From contig WEDG01000795.1 in NCBI GenBank assembly GCA_017591395.1, positions 1-64,000 on the forward strand: a DNA stretch of 64,000 nucleotides, written 5' to 3'. The notes beneath the pieces were generated by a model, which was not told the origin of the DNA, ran no database searches, and worked only from the letters and a program-made list of their open reading frames with translations. Shown here in pieces: positions 11,513 through 24,074 of this stretch. The DNA is from Schistocephalus solidus (taxonomy: Eukaryota; Platyhelminthes; Cestoda; Diphyllobothriidea; Diphyllobothriidae). Both the position numbers and the translations under genes were made by a program. Positions within the stretch are counted from its first letter, which is position 1, and each line of letters opens with the position of its first letter.

Positions 11513-12330
11513 GTGAGTCCACTCACACTAGCAGCCTCGAGTGTTCGTTCCCTTTTAGACAATCCTAGGAGCGACCGGCCGGAACGGAGGATGGCGTTAG
11601 TCGCTCGGGAACTGGCACGCTACAAGGTAGCCATTGCTGCTCTCAGCGAGACCCGATTCTCTGAGCAATGTCAGCTGGAGGAGGTAGGTGCCGGCTTCAC
11701 CTTCTTCTGGAGTGGCCGGCTAAAGTCAGATCGACGTGACGCTGGTTTTGTATTTGACATCCGTAACGACATCGTGGGACGTCTGCCCTGTCTGCCGCAG
11801 TGTATAAATGATCGCCTGATGAGCCTCCACCTGCCTCCTCGGGGAGACCAGTTCGCCACCATCATCAACGCCTATGCTCCCCCAATGACGAGCTCTGATG
11901 CGGTGAAGAACAAATTTTACGAGGACCTGCTCGCCCTACTGCGAATGTGTTGAAGGTGGACAAGTTAATTGTCAGTGGTGACTTCAAAGCCCGCGTCGGG
12001 ACGGACCACGCTGCCTGACAGGGTGTGCTGGGTCCACACGGTCTCCGTAGCTGTAATGATAACGGCCTCCTTCTTCAGTTCACATGTGCGGAACACCGTC
12101 TGCTGCTGACCAACATCTTCTTCCGCCTTTCGACGCGGGAGAAGGCCACGTGGATACACCATCGGTCGCGGCGCTGGAATCTGCTTGAATATGTTCTCGT
12201 CCGGAGGCGAGATCGACAGGACGTGCTGGTAACCAAGGCGATCCGTGATGCCGATGGTTGTACAGAGCACCGTCTCTTCATCTCCCAGATGAGGCTCCAA
12301 ATGCAACCCCAACGAAGGCCCCAAGGTAAA
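11513..12330 (+). pseudogene. LZ endonuclease domain (copy A)
   Basis: The frame from 11513 has the exonuclease/endonuclease/phosphatase-family start [16 protein letters not shown], then [24 protein letters not shown] and [13 protein letters not shown] frameshift near 11940 moves the remainder to another frame. There the metal-binding motif LGDFNARVG reads SGDFKARVG, the following Trp codon is TGA (near 12016), and the final catalytic TDH reads TEH. In non-LTR elements this enzyme nicks the target DNA to prime reverse transcription. This copy should be inactive. The conserved start lacks an ATG; the first Ser codon is preceded by GTG, so translation may initiate elsewhere. Confidence 0.85.
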
Positions 12331-14435
12331 AGGCCGCCAGGTAAGTTAAATACTATTTTATTAAATTTGCCTGCTCACTGTTTTGATTTAAGCAACCAAA
12401 TAACCGATAAACTGGAGGACCTGCATGCTCCAGCTGATAATGCTACCGTGGAGACACGATGGTGTCAACTGCGAAATATCATCCAGTCAACCACCCTTGA
12501 AGTCCTCGGACGCACACGCCGTCAACACCAGGACTGGTTTTACGACAATGACGCCGACATCAGCAACTTACTCGCGGAGAAGAATGGACTACACAAAGCC
12601 TACATGGACCTTCGAACTGCCGCCACCAAAGCAGCCTTCTTCAGATGTCGGCACCTTGTACAGCGACGGCTGCGGGAGATGCAGGACGCCTGCATGATCT
12701 GTAAAGCTGAGGACCGCACCACTGCTCAGCTCTGACGGTACAACACTGCTGACAGAGAAATCGCAAATTCTGCAGCGCTGGGCCGGGCACTTCAGAAGTG
12801 TCCTTAATTGCTCATCAGCTATCTCCGATGCTGCCATTGACCGGCTCCCTCAAGTGGACACGAACAATGACCTGGATCTGCCGCCTTCCCTACCAGAAAC
12901 CATCCGCGCCGTGCAGCAGATTACCAGCGGTAAAGTACGGGAATCCGACGCAATACCACCGGAAGTCTACAAGAACGGTGGGCCCCAGCTGATGGCAGAA
13001 CTCACAACACTCTTCCAGGAGATGTGGCGCCAAGGACAATTTCCTCAAGATTTCAAAGAAGCGACCATCGTCCATCACTACAAGCGGAAGGGGAACCGGC
13101 AACTCTGTGATAATCACTGAGGTATCTCGTTGCTCAACATCGCCGGGAAGATCTTCGCCCGTTTCCTTCTCAATCGTCTGAAAGGTCACCTATAGCAGGG
13201 CCTGCTCCCGGGGAAGCCAATGTGGCTTCCGCCGACACCGCGGAACAACCCATATGATATTTGCCGCCCGCCAGCTACAAGAGAAGTGTCAAGCGATGCG
13301 AAATCACCTATACACTACCTTCGTGGATCTATCGAAAGCCTTTGACACGGTGAATCACGACGGACTGTGGAAAGTCATGCAGAATTTTGGTTGTCCTGAG
13401 CGGTTCACGCACATGGTGTGTTAGCTTCAGGACGGGATCACGGCCTGCGTTACTGACAACGGGACAGTATCCGAAGCATTCGCAGTGACCACTGGAGTGA
13501 AGCAGGGCTGCGTATTGGCCCCCACTCTCTTCAGTCTCATGTTCTCGGCTATGCTTATGGATGCCTACCGTGATGAGCACCCTGGAATCCGCATCGCCTA
13601 CTGAACTGATGGACACCTTCTCACTAGTCGGCATATGCAGGTTCTAACGCGCGTGTCTACGACTACAGTTCATGACTTGCTTTTCGCGGACGACTACGCC
13701 ATTCACACCGTGACGAAGGAGGACATGCAAAGGAGTATGGACCTCTTCGCCGCAGGCAATGCCGATTTTAGATTAACGACCAGTAAAGCCAAAACGGTTG
13801 TCATGCACCAGCCGCTACCCAGTGCGGAGTACAATGATCCCCGAATCAATGTCAACGGTGCTCAACTCAAAAACGTGGAAACCTTCGCTTATCTAGAAAG
13901 CACGCTGTCACGCAACACGACAATCGATGACGAGGTCACCCAATGGATCTCCAAGGCTAGTCAGGCCTTCGGCCGGCTGCAGGCCTCCGTGTGGAATCGA
14001 AACGGTATTTTCCTGAACAACAAACTGAAGATGTATAAGGCCATCTTCTTGACGACACTCGCTTATGGAGCGGAAACCTGGAACGTCTACTCAAACCAAG
14101 CCAGGAAGCCAAATCACTTTCATCTCAGCTGCCTCCGCAGAATACTGAAGCTGAGATGGCAAGACAGGATCCTGGACACGGAAGTCCTGGAGCGGACCAG
14201 AATCCTCAGCATCCACGCCATGCTGAGGCAAGTGCAACTGCGATGGAGCGACCACCTGGTAAGAACGGACGACGAGCGACTACACAAACGACTTTTCTAC
14301 GGAGATGTCGCTACGGGTTCTCGCTAGCAGGGAAGTCAAAAACGACGCTACAAGGACACTTTGAAGAAATCACTGAATCAACTGCAAATCAACCCGGTGA
14401 CCTGGGAGGACCTCGCCTAGGATAGACCGGCATGG
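12331..14435 (+). pseudogene. LZ reverse transcriptase domain (copy A)
   Basis: The piece encodes [18 protein letters not shown], then LPPSLPETIRAVQQI..GKV, then the RT palm. Motif A is FVDLSKAFDTVNHDGLW (~13320-13370), motif B is GVKQGCVLAPTLFSLMF (~13497-13545), and the catalytic motif is FADDYAIHT (~13685-13710). The thumb-side [13 protein letters not shown] and the C-terminal [21 protein letters not shown] are open to ~14327. At least three frame changes and several stops (for example TAG at about 14326 and 14419) interrupt it. It copies element RNA at the nicked target. Confidence 0.88.
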
Positions 14436-14439
14436 AGAA

Positions 14440-15375
14440 GATCCGTGAAGACTGGTTCAACAATCTATGAGACCGACCAAATCAGCGCCGCCAAGGCCAA
14501 AAGGGCGGCAAGAAAGTCACCAGCGCCCCGGACCAACATCGTCAATGCCCAAACGTTGCCATCATGCCCGCGTTGTCAACGCATTTTCCGCACGAGAATT
14601 TGCCTGGTTGGACATCTTCGGATGCAATGCACCCACAATCCGACAATTCCAATTTCTACGTCAAATTCTGCCAACCCTCCTTCAGACTCCCCCACCCTCA
14701 CTCCTGGCATCAATTCCATTTCTCCCACCATCATAGAAACCACATCCCTCTACTCATCGCCTGTTACCCCCACAACCGCAACCACCACCGCCTTCGCCTG
14801 CACTACCACCACCACAACCATCAGCGATGGGGATTCTCTCCTAAACTGTCCTCAATGCCACCGCACATTCACCTCACTCATAGGCTTGGCCGGTCATTTG
14901 CGAATCCATCGTACAGAGACTGGTGAATCAGTACCTGGAGCACCAACACACAGTAGAGATCGTCGCCTCCACTCTCCTCACTGTCCTCGCACATTCACTC
15001 ATCGCATGGGCCTATTCGGTCACATGCGCATCCATGATAGCAGAATTCACTGCAATGCCGTCAACACCGATACATCATGCACACCCTCCGCTCCGCCATT
15101 CGAACCGCCCCTGCCACCCACACTACCATCAATGACATCCCCCCCAGCATCTACCAATTTCTCCTGCCCACACTGCGCCCGAGACTTCAACTCACGCATC
15201 GGCCTGGTCGGTCACCTGCGAATCCATCGCATGGTGGCTGGTGAACCAGTGCCTGGGGCACCAAAATACAGTCGCCGCGCCCGCCTCCACTGCCCTCACT
15301 AATCCCACACATTCACACACCGCATGGGCCTATTAGGACAGATGCGCCTCCACGACAACCTGCGGTTAACCACCG
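14440..15375 (+). pseudogene. LZ C-terminal C2H2 zinc-finger tail (copy A)
   Basis: This continues the RT frame and is open over 14445-15302 (285 codons). Modules with Cys-X2-Cys and a His pair are visible: CPRCQRIF..CLVGHLRMQC, CPQCHRTF..GLAGHLRIH, the degenerate SPHCPRTF..GLFGHMRIH, and CPHCARDF..GLVGHLRIH. Another begins at LHCPH and is cut by a TAA at about 15301, continuing as HTFTHRMGLLGQMRLHDNLR. Pro/Thr/Ser-rich spacers separate the fingers. Paired fingers are joined by TGE-VPGAP linkers, so the unit appears to have grown by duplication. Confidence 0.85.
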
Positions 15376-16339
15376 AAGGCTAAGCCACATCAGTGCACAC
15401 TACCTACACCAATACATAGACAAAACCCGCACCATCATCACGTACCTGAGAATATCACGGTCTCCTAGAAACCATGGCTTGAAAGGCTGCCAATCTGACG
15501 CTTACACCAGATCACGCTGTCGGCCCAGTGTATGTGCTGTGTGAGTTGAGTGGCTGACCAGTGGACTGGGAGTCAGACGGCGATGGCTCCTCCATATTCC
15601 CTGAGTAAGTGAATCCTGGTGTGTGCGTTATGGGGTCCAGGTCGTGCTGTGGCGCGCGAAGACGGGTACGCCAACCCGCCAGCCAATGTGTCCAATCCCA
15701 CGTCAGACAACACACTGGCTTGGATGGTGGTCTAACTGTGGCGGTGAGGGAGAGAGTGAGGTCGAGAGCTCAGCGCATTTTCCTCACTATAAACAATCTG
15801 ACGCGCTTAAAACTATCACGGGGCGCTAAAAGCCCCGGCTTGGAAGGATGCCAACTGACGGGATAACTCAGGCGGCGTGGTCAGCCCAATGTGTGTTTTG
15901 TGTGGAGTGGCTGACTGGCAGACTGAGAGTCAGGCTGCAATGGCTCCTTCTTAATGTGGCCTTTATGGCACTCCCACTCCGTGGGATCCGTGTCAGGCGT
16001 GGTGGATCACCCAGTAGCGGCTCTGGTCGCGCAGCCACCTGCGCCCTCTCCCATCTCCGGGCTTCTTGACTCTGTCTTGACACCGGGCTCAGGTGGGGGA
16101 GAAGGAGAGAGTGCGGTAGCTGCAGCGCAAAGCTACTATCACTTAAAACTAATTCACGCACAATTCACCGTCCCTGCACCACCTGGCGTGGAGCATACGG
16201 TGGACATCGTCGAAATCGACGGTCGAACTGTCGTGCTGATGCTCGAGGCACTGGTTCAGCAGTCTCTGTACGATTGATTCACTAGTGACTGACTTTACCG
16301 TTGCGTCAGTTGAATGTGCAGTCGCATTAAGGACAGTTT

Positions 16340-18950
16340 AGGAGAGAATCCCCATTGCTGGTGGTGGTGGGTACGGCGGCGGGGGTGGCATTTGGGGTGG
16401 CGGCGTCGAAGGCGGTGGTGGTGAAGGCGGTGGTGGTTGCGATGTTAGGGTTAACATGCGATGAGTATTGGGATGTGGTCTCTATGATGGTGGGAGTAAT
16501 GGAATTGATGCCAGGAGTGAGGGTATGGGAGTCCGAAGGAGGCTTGCCAGAATTTAACGTAGAAGTTGGAATTGTCGGATTGTTGGTGCATATCGTCAGA
16601 AGTTGTCCGACCAGGCCGATTCACGCGCGGAAGTTTCGTTGACAGCTTGGGAATATTGGAAGAGCCTGGGCATCAGTGGTTTTGGTCCGGGTCGCTGGTG
16701 GCTTTCGTGCCGCTCTTTTGGCCTTGGTGGCGGTGATCTGGTTGGCCTCATAGATTGCTGCGCCAGGCTTAATGGATCTTCTCCATGCCAGTCTATCCTG
16801 GGCGAGGTCCTCCCAGGTTGCCGGGTTGATTTGCAGTTGCTTCAGGGATTTCTTCTAGGTGTCCTTGTAGCGTCGTTATTGACCTCGCTGTCGGCGGGCA
16901 CCCGTACTGACATCTCCGTAGAAAAGTCGTTTATGTAGTCGCTCTTCGTCCATTCTTACAAGGCGGCCGCTCCACCAGAGTTGCACTTGCCTCAGCATAG
17001 CGTGGATGCTTAGGATTCCGGTCCACTCCAGGACTTCCGTGTCCAGGATCCTGTCTTGCCATCCGAGATTCAGTATTCTGCGGAGGCAGCTGAGATGAAA
17101 GTGATTTGGCTTCCTGGCTTGGTTTGAGTAGACGTTGCAGGTTTCCGCTCCATAAGCGAGTGTCGTCAAGAAGACGGCCTTATACATCTTCAGTTTGTTG
17201 TTCAGGTAAATACCGTTTCGATTCCACATGGAGGCCTGCAGCCGGCCGAAGGCCTGACTAGCCTTGGAGATCCATTGGGTGACCTCGTCATCGATTGTCG
17301 TGTTGCGTGACAGCGTGCTTTCTAGATAAGCGAAGGTTTCCACGTTTTTGAGTTGAGCACCGTTGACATTGATTCGGGGATCATTGTACTCCACACTGGG
17401 TGGCGGCTGCTGCCTGACAACCATTTTGGCTTTACTGATGGTTTATCCAAAATTGGCGCAGCCTGCGGTGAAGAGGTCCATGCTCCTTTGCATGTCCTCC
17501 TTCGTCACGGTGTTAATGGTACAGTCGTCCGCGAAGAGCAAGTCACGGACTCTACCCACAGACACGTGCGTTGTGACCTGCATACGCCGACTGCTGAGAA
17601 GATGCCCGTCAGTTCTGTAGGCGATGAGGATCCCAGGCTGCTCATCGCGCTAGGCACCAATCAGTATAGCAGAGAACATGAGACTGAAGAGGGTGGGGGC
17701 CTGTACGCAGCCCTGCTTCACTCCGTTGGTCACTGCAAATACTTCGGATTCCGTCCTGTAGTCAGTGACGCTTGCTGTCATCCCGTCATGAAGATAACGC
17801 ACCATGTGCACGAACCGCTCAGGACAGCCGAATTTCTGCATGTATTTCCACAGTGCGTAGCGATGGGCCATGTCATAGGCTTTCGTTAAGTCAACGAAGG
17901 TAGAGTAAAGGTGAGTTCGCATCTCCCGGCACTTCTCTTGTAGCTGGCGGGTAGCAAAGATCATATCGGTTGTTCTGCGGAGTCGGCGAAAACCACACTG
18001 GCTTTCCGGGAGCAGGCCCTGCTCTAGGTGGCCGCTCAGACGATTGAGAAGGATACGGGCGAAGATCTTCCCGGCGATGTTGAACAACGAGATGCCTCTG
18101 TGATTATCACAGAGTGCTGGTTCCCCTTCCGCTTGAAGAGATGGAACATGGGCGCGTCTTTGAAATACCGAGGAACTTGTCCTTGGCGCCACATCTTCTG
18201 GAAGAGTGTTGTGAGTTCTGCCATCAGCTGGGGCCCACCGTTCTTGTAGACTTCCGGTGGGATTGCGTCGGATTCCCGTACTTTACCGCTGGTAATCTGC
18301 TGCACGGCGCGGATGGTTTCTGGTAGGGAAGGCGGCAGATCCAGGTTATTGTTCTTGTCCACTTGAGGGAGTTGGTCAATGGCAGCCTCGTAGATGGCTG
18401 ATGAGCAATTAAGGACACTTCTGAAGTGCTCGGCTCAGTGCTTCAGAATTTTAGATTTCTCTCAGCAATTTTGTGCCGTCAGAGCTGAGCAGCGGTTCGG
18501 TTCCCTTGATGCAGGGACCGGAGATTGCCTTGATGGCTTTGAAAAAGATTTTCATTTCATTGCGTTCCGCATACCTCTGGATATCCTCAGCATTTCGGAT
18601 CATCCAGACATCCTGCATCTCCCGCAGTCGTTGCTGTACAAGGCGGCGGCATCTAAAAAATGCTTCTTTGGTGGCGTCAGTCCGAAGGTCCATGTAGGCT
18701 TTGTGTAGTCCATTCTTCTCCGCGAGTAAGTTGCTGATGTCGGCGTCATTGTCGTAAAACCAGTCCTTGTGTTGACAGTGTGCACGCCAAAGGACTTCGA
18801 GGGCGGTGGACTGGATGACATTTCGCAGTTGATACCATCGGGTTTCCACGGTGGCATTCTTTTCTGGAGCATGCAGTTTATTAAGTTACTGAACTCTAAG
18901 CAATGAGCAGGCAAATTTAACGAAATAGTATTTAACTGACCTGGCGGTCA
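16340..18950 (-). pseudogene. LZ reverse transcriptase and first finger region (copy B)
   Basis: Reading leftward on the minus strand are [19 protein letters not shown] (~18770), LPPSLPETIRAVQQITSGK (~18330), GFRRLRRTTDMIFATRQLQE (~17960), motif A FVDLTKAYDMAHRYALW (~17890), motif B GVKQGCVQAPTLFSLMF (~17700), LLFADDCTIN (~17535) and the thumb and C-terminal part to 16876. The Pro/Ser-rich spacer and finger remnants continue to 16340. At least three frame changes are present (around 18600, 18190 and 17500). The catalytic FADD is intact at DNA level but lies in a broken frame. Confidence 0.85.
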
Positions 18951-18965
18951 CTTAACTTTGGGTAT

Positions 18966-19769
18966 TCATTGGGGTTGAATTCGGAGCCTCATCTGGGAGA
19001 TGACGAGGCGGTGATCCGTCCAACCATCGGCATTGCGGATTGCCTTGGTTACCAACATATCCTGTCGATCTTGCCTCCGGATGAAAACATAGTCCAGCAG
19101 ATGCCAGTGCCACAACCTAGTGTGCATCCGCATGGCCTTCTCGCGCGTCGGAATGCAGAAGAAGGTGTTGGTCAGCAAGAGACGGTGTTCCGCACAGGTT
19201 CGCAGAAGAAGGAGGCAGTTATCGTTACAGCTACCGAGACCGTGGGGACCCAGCACTCCATGCCAGGCAGCGTGGTCTGTCCCGACGCGGGCGTTGAAGT
19301 CACCAAGGACAATTAACTTGTTCACCTTCGGCACAGTCGCCAGCAGGGCGTGCAGGTCTCCGTAGAATTTGTCCTTCACCGCATCAGAACTCGTCATTAG
19401 GGGAGCGTAAGCGCTGATGATATTGGTGAACTTGTCTCCCCGAGGAGGCAGGCGGAGGCTCATCGGGTGATCATTGATACCCTGCGAAAGACAGGGCAGA
19501 CGTCCCCCGATGTCGTTCCGGATGACAAAGGCAACACCAGCGTTGCATCGCTCTGCTCTTGGCCGGCTACTCCAGACGAAGGTGTGGACGGCACCCACCT
19601 CCTCCAGCTGCTCCTGCTCAAAGAATCGGATCTTGCTGAAAGCAGCATTGTCCACCTTGTAGCGCGCCTGTTCCCGGGCGAATAGCGCCATCCCCCGTTC
19701 CGGCCGGTTGCTCCTCGGATTGTCTGAAAGGTAACGAACATTCCAGGCTGCTAGTGCGAGTGGACTCAC
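18966..19769 (-). CDS. LZ endonuclease domain, open reading frame (copy B)
   Basis: This is the best-preserved endonuclease in the window, with 267 uninterrupted codons. It starts [19 protein letters not shown] and keeps the catalytic-type motifs [12 protein letters not shown] with [11 protein letters not shown] (~19290-19330) and the terminal [10 protein letters not shown] (~18990-19020) that are damaged in copy A. It is an AP-endonuclease-like nicking enzyme for target-primed reverse transcription. Some substitutions such as FSKIRFFEQ, in place of LSETRFSEQ, hit a conserved metal-binding Glu position, so activity is doubtful. The downstream RT is broken. Confidence 0.7.
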   Translation of the reverse strand: MSPLALAAWNVRYLSDNPRSNRPERGMALFAREQARYKVDNAAFSKIRFFEQEQLEEVGAVHTFVWSSRPRAERCNAGVAFVIRNDIGGRLPCLSQGINDHPMSLRLPPRGDKFTNIISAYAPLMTSSDAVKDKFYGDLHALLATVPKVNKLIVLGDFNARVGTDHAAWHGVLGPHGLGSCNDNCLLLLRTCAEHRLLLTNTFFCIPTREKAMRMHTRLWHWHLLDYVFIRRQDRQDMLVTKAIRNADGWTDHRLVISQMRLRIQPQ

Positions 19770-20300
19770 CCGAGCGGCCTGTAAGGTATGGCGTTGGGGG
19801 GTGCGGACGGGGGTGTTGTTGTTTGTTTAAATTTTACACCCGCGTATTTTGCGATCTGCAAGCCGCAACCGGCTGCAGAAGACGTGATACCCAGCATTTG
19901 TTTAGGGCACCTTTTCTAGCCCCTTCCTCCGCGAGGAGACAAACGGTGCTGTCCCTAAATAGGGCTTCTCAGGCGTCCCAGATGGCTGCCAAACTTCACT
20001 ATGGGTCACGGTTGTGTTTTAGCGGGAGAGCGAACGAGTTAGCATGGGCCGCCTATGGGGTTACTGTCAGACATACCGGGTGTGTAGGCACACACAACGC
20101 CGGAGACCCTTACCTTGTTTATCCCGCAGGTCGTGACGGTTGCCCGGGGTGTGGCGGCTGGGAAGAACCCAACTTCTAGGAGCCACAGGTGAGAGTTGTG
20201 TACCAGTTAGAGGTGGCCACAAGACAAATGGCGCGACCAAATGTTATCTGTGTGGTGCTACCCCTAACTAGTACTCCTACTTCCCCCTCGCTTACAGTCA

Positions 20301-21648
20301 CCTGGCGACTAGCATCATGTTCAACTAAGGGGTTATTGACGAAGACAAAGGCGACCAGGATGGTTATTCCTCGTTTCCCATGTCTTCGCCGGCAATTTTC
20401 ATCTGCCTGCGATACTAGCCGCTGTGCGGCTGCTGGAGTGGCTAAAGAGTGAGTCTCAAGCTGGAACGCGAAAAGTGAGATCCCTTAACGATTGATGAGC
20501 GTTCATCAACGAATATTCCTCGTTTTAGCCAATCTTTTTGCTTCCACGCAGAGCATTCTGATGATTCATTTGATAAGCTGGCATTGGCTTCTGATAAGGG
20601 AGGGAAGCAAAAGCAGTTTTCCGGGGAATCGAGGCCACTCGGTCTATTTTGAAGATCAGCATTCGGGATTTTTTCGTAACTTGCCTGCAATCTAAATAAG
20701 ATGATTTCCCACATAGATGGACAGAGTTAGCCACAAAGACTGCTTTGTGCTTACCCTGTTATCTCGATAAGTGGCACCCAGCCTAGAAGGGTACAAAACG
20801 AGTAATCTTGAATATTGAATTTTGACATGAGAATCAGTTCACTTGCGGACGTCCGAAGAACGAATTTAGATAAACACTGCCGTTGACAGTACTGCCTTAC
20901 ACATCCAGACCGAAATAACTGTAAAAGTATAATTCTACTCAACAGTAAATGACGCCTATCGGTATGTACTTTCGGACTCCCTTTATGAACAGAAAGGTTT
21001 CATTAAAATTTGGCTGGAAGTCGACTAACTTCGGGCTTGTAAATGCATTAGAAATGTACTACATAGACGGCTACGCTGCTTCAAAGACCTTTATTTCCTT
21101 GGGGTCAATTAACTCGCTCGTAACTGTGTATTCGAAGGAAGAGAGTGTAAAGGTCCGGTTCGGAAGTTTTACCTTGCAGTGGGAGATGCGACTGCCAACC
21201 CGCTCGCCCTTGCCCTGGAAATCGGGTTAGGTTGTCACACCTTGGCAGAAAATCACCAATCCGAAGAGGCGTATCAGCTGGGATTAGTAATTTCTGAGTA
21301 AATGAGCGTTATCCGCCAGCGTTTTCGCAATCTTGTATCAGAAAATTCCTACTGTAAACTTCCTCTCGAGAAAATGGATATCCAGAGCAAGCTCTCTAAA
21401 GTTCCCTACTCTGTATCTTTCTGCCTAACATGCACTTCCGTGAGTGGCAGATGTCGTACGTCGACCTTTTACTTTCATGGTCCGGAGAACGTCAGGTTTG
21501 TTGTACATTGTCGAGTTGCATATTAGCTAGTCAGGCTACTCTTTTTTCCCAGCACAATGTGCTTATGGGTGCCCAGCGCGATGCAGTACCCATAAATATT
21601 AATAATCATTGTCTGTACAAGCTAGAACACCCGTTTGACTTATTGACA
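20301..21648. other. No gene recognised
   Basis: A 93-codon frame at 20949-21230 and a 74-codon frame at 21302-21526 have no recognisable domain or repeat. Nothing else was matched. Confidence 0.5.
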
Positions 21649-22480
21649 AGTGAACCAGGTTAAACAGCCTCGTAGCCATAGCAACCGATCGGGACAATGT
21701 AGGTGTTTGCACGTGCGAGTTACCACTGCTGCTGCTCCTGCTGTTGCTGCTGCAGCGATGTGTTACAAAAGGCGGCTGTCGAATGAGTTGCAGAGGTGCC
21801 GGACATCCGGTCTGTGTCTGTGTAGGCACACGTGTGTACAATTGTGCTTAGAATTGCATCATCGGTGCCCTTCCCCCAACCCCTCCGCCCGGCCAGTATC
21901 GTACCTCCGTGTGTGTGCACGCGCGCGTTTCGTCGCATGCGCCTCACCGGGAGGCCACTGATTGCAAAGTGGTCATAAATTGCAATTGCACAAGCACACG
22001 CAGCCGAACGTACGCACACCGGTGTGTCTGGAGGGGAGACGGCGTCGTCGTCTGCGTCGAGACTTTACAGCTGGAAGGAGATGCCGCCGATTTGGGGGGT
22101 GGCGGCGGTCTACACTGCAGTGCTGCCCCGAACTTCCTCCTACTTGTCGCGACTTTGGATTGAAAGATGACACCCCGAGACTCACGTGTCTGTTTGTGTA
22201 AGGCGCGACTGGTGGGTGTGTGCATGCGTGCGTGTGTACGACGACACGTAACGCAAATGCGAGAGGCTGCGTCAGACCGTCACGTCAACGAGGTCAGCAT
22301 GGGCCTACCGCCATCCCCCTCCCGCTACCGGGACCCTCGCTCTGCCGTTATTCTTTTTTGCTTCAGCGGCTCGGTTCGCGAGAGAACCTACGCAGAGTGG
22401 TGCCTCCGCGGGACCAAAGTGAGCAGAGATGGGTTGTTGCAAGAACTGCAGAGCAGAAAGCGACCGAAAAGTTCATATAA
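21649..22480. other. CpG- and GC-rich unassigned stretch
   Basis: Compared with its AT-rich surroundings this stretch is visibly rich in CG dinucleotides (for example GCACGCGCGCGTTTCGTCGC near 21920). It has a CTG/CAG microsatellite at about 21727-21757 and overlapping open frames of 70-108 codons on both strands (21650-22493). None has a recognisable domain, and overlapping frames are expected in GC-rich sequence. It could be a host promoter or first-exon region; that is speculative. Confidence 0.35.
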
Positions 22481-22677
22481 ACCCATAATCTGAATGCCCT
22501 TGGATTCCTTGTTGCCTGCTTCCCTCTTCTCCCCAGTTTTAACCAATGTCATAATATTATTCCCTATTATCAGTGGGTCAGAATTATCCCTCCCATAATT
22601 CTCATAATGCCAAATCTTTAATCTTTGCATTCCAACCACCACCACCATCGCGACCACCATCATAACCATCGTCATAA

Positions 22678-23110
<433 letters not shown>

Positions 23111-23136
23111 TACCACTGCTACCTTCACTTCACCAT

Positions 23137-23162
23137 AACTGTTGTTGTTGTTGTTGTTGTTG
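23137..23162. repeat. (TTG)n microsatellite
   Basis: A short pure TTG run directly after the ACT array. It reads as poly-Cys on one frame, which is not a protein. Confidence 0.9.
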
Positions 23163-23417
23163 TAAGAATCCTGGCACTCACAGTCTCTTCATATTCCCCT
23201 CGTTCTCGTTGTGCTCTTTTTCCCCTTTCAGCTTTATCTTGAATCCTTATCCACTGTACTTCTGCTCCGTCTGAACTTCCAACTTTATACTAATTATATG
23301 CCTTCGTTTACCTTTCAATTTACAACGAAACTTCAATGTGTAAGTCTCAATTTTTTCGTTTCTGGTCACTGCACTTGCTGTGAGATTCTGTTCCCACCGG
23401 CTCTCATTTATGTTTTT

Positions 23418-23488
23418 TCCTCCTTCTCCTCCTCCTCCTCCTCCTCCTCCTCCTCCTCCTCCTCCTCCTCCTCCTCCTCCTCCTCCTC
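23418..23488. repeat. (TCC)n microsatellite
   Basis: About 70 bases of pure TCC repeat, the complement of the GGA type at 9233-9333. The open frame at 23211-23513 that crosses it ends in poly-Ser and is not credible as a gene. Confidence 0.95.
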
Positions 23489-24074
23489 TTCTTTATTCGT
23501 AGTCACCAGCTAACTTGTTTTTATAATTGTCCTTTAACATTTCTATAATGCTGACTTTTCACTAGAGTCCTGCCCAAGGAATATTATATGAAAAGGCGGA
23601 GAATTTGGTTGGCAGTGTGATACTTACAATAAGTACTTCGTCCAAAGTATTCCTGATGGGAATACGCTAGGATGATTCAATCCAAATATTATAGTTTTCT
23701 TTAAAAGTCTCATATATAAAGAGGCGCTATGGTGGGATCCATACCTTTTAAAACCCCTGTATCACCCCCTATTATAAAATCGCGCCAAAAATCAAGAAGG
23801 ATTAAATTAAGTAGACCTATAAACAGAAGAAATATCTGACGATGGAGCACGTTTATAACTAATCCACAAATTCTGCTGGTATTGTGACAGCTATATCTGG
23901 TAGAGGCCTGGCTGTACCAGCAAAGATTTGGCACCCACCAGTGCCTGCTCTGCATCTGAAAGTGGACAGCATACAAACGGCGTTTTAATAACCGCATGCG
24001 TGCCAGTGTTGGACATGATAGAATGGTCTGCGAACTTTTTTCTATCTTAACGCCAGCGGTGAATTCTACCCGAG
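23489..24074. other. No gene seen
   Basis: A 95-codon minus-strand frame (23710-23997) has no recognisable domain. No repeat was matched. Confidence 0.5.

Larger units (their letters stand above)
10881..16232 (+). mobile_element. LZ LINE, near full-length inner copy (A)
   Basis: The 5' end is set by alignment with the copy at 48658, since both begin GGGTTGGGATGAT. The 3' end is the LZ tail, GACGGTCGAACTGTCGTG. The order is a 5' untranslated region (10881-11512), AP-type endonuclease, reverse transcriptase, C2H2 fingers (to ~15375) and a 3' untranslated region. The element is complete in layout but carries several frameshifts and stops, so this copy cannot be autonomous. It sits antisense inside an older LZ element. 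No poly(A) tail is visible. Confidence 0.88.
16235..20300 (-). mobile_element. LZ LINE, 5' part of the outer (split) element (copy B)
   Basis: The minus strand carries the LZ 5' untranslated region (20300 to ~19770), endonuclease, reverse transcriptase and the beginning of the fingers. It stops at 16235, where the inner LZ copy ends. The 5' region matches the other copies from the AGTACTAGTTAGGGGTAGC block (near 20265) inward but differs upstream, so its extreme 5' end is lost or diverged. Confidence 0.85.

Noticed and set aside
14445..15302. A 285-codon C2H2 zinc-finger protein as a host transcription factor
   Set aside because: It continues the frame of the LZ reverse transcriptase and recurs in each LZ copy in the window, so it is transposon sequence.
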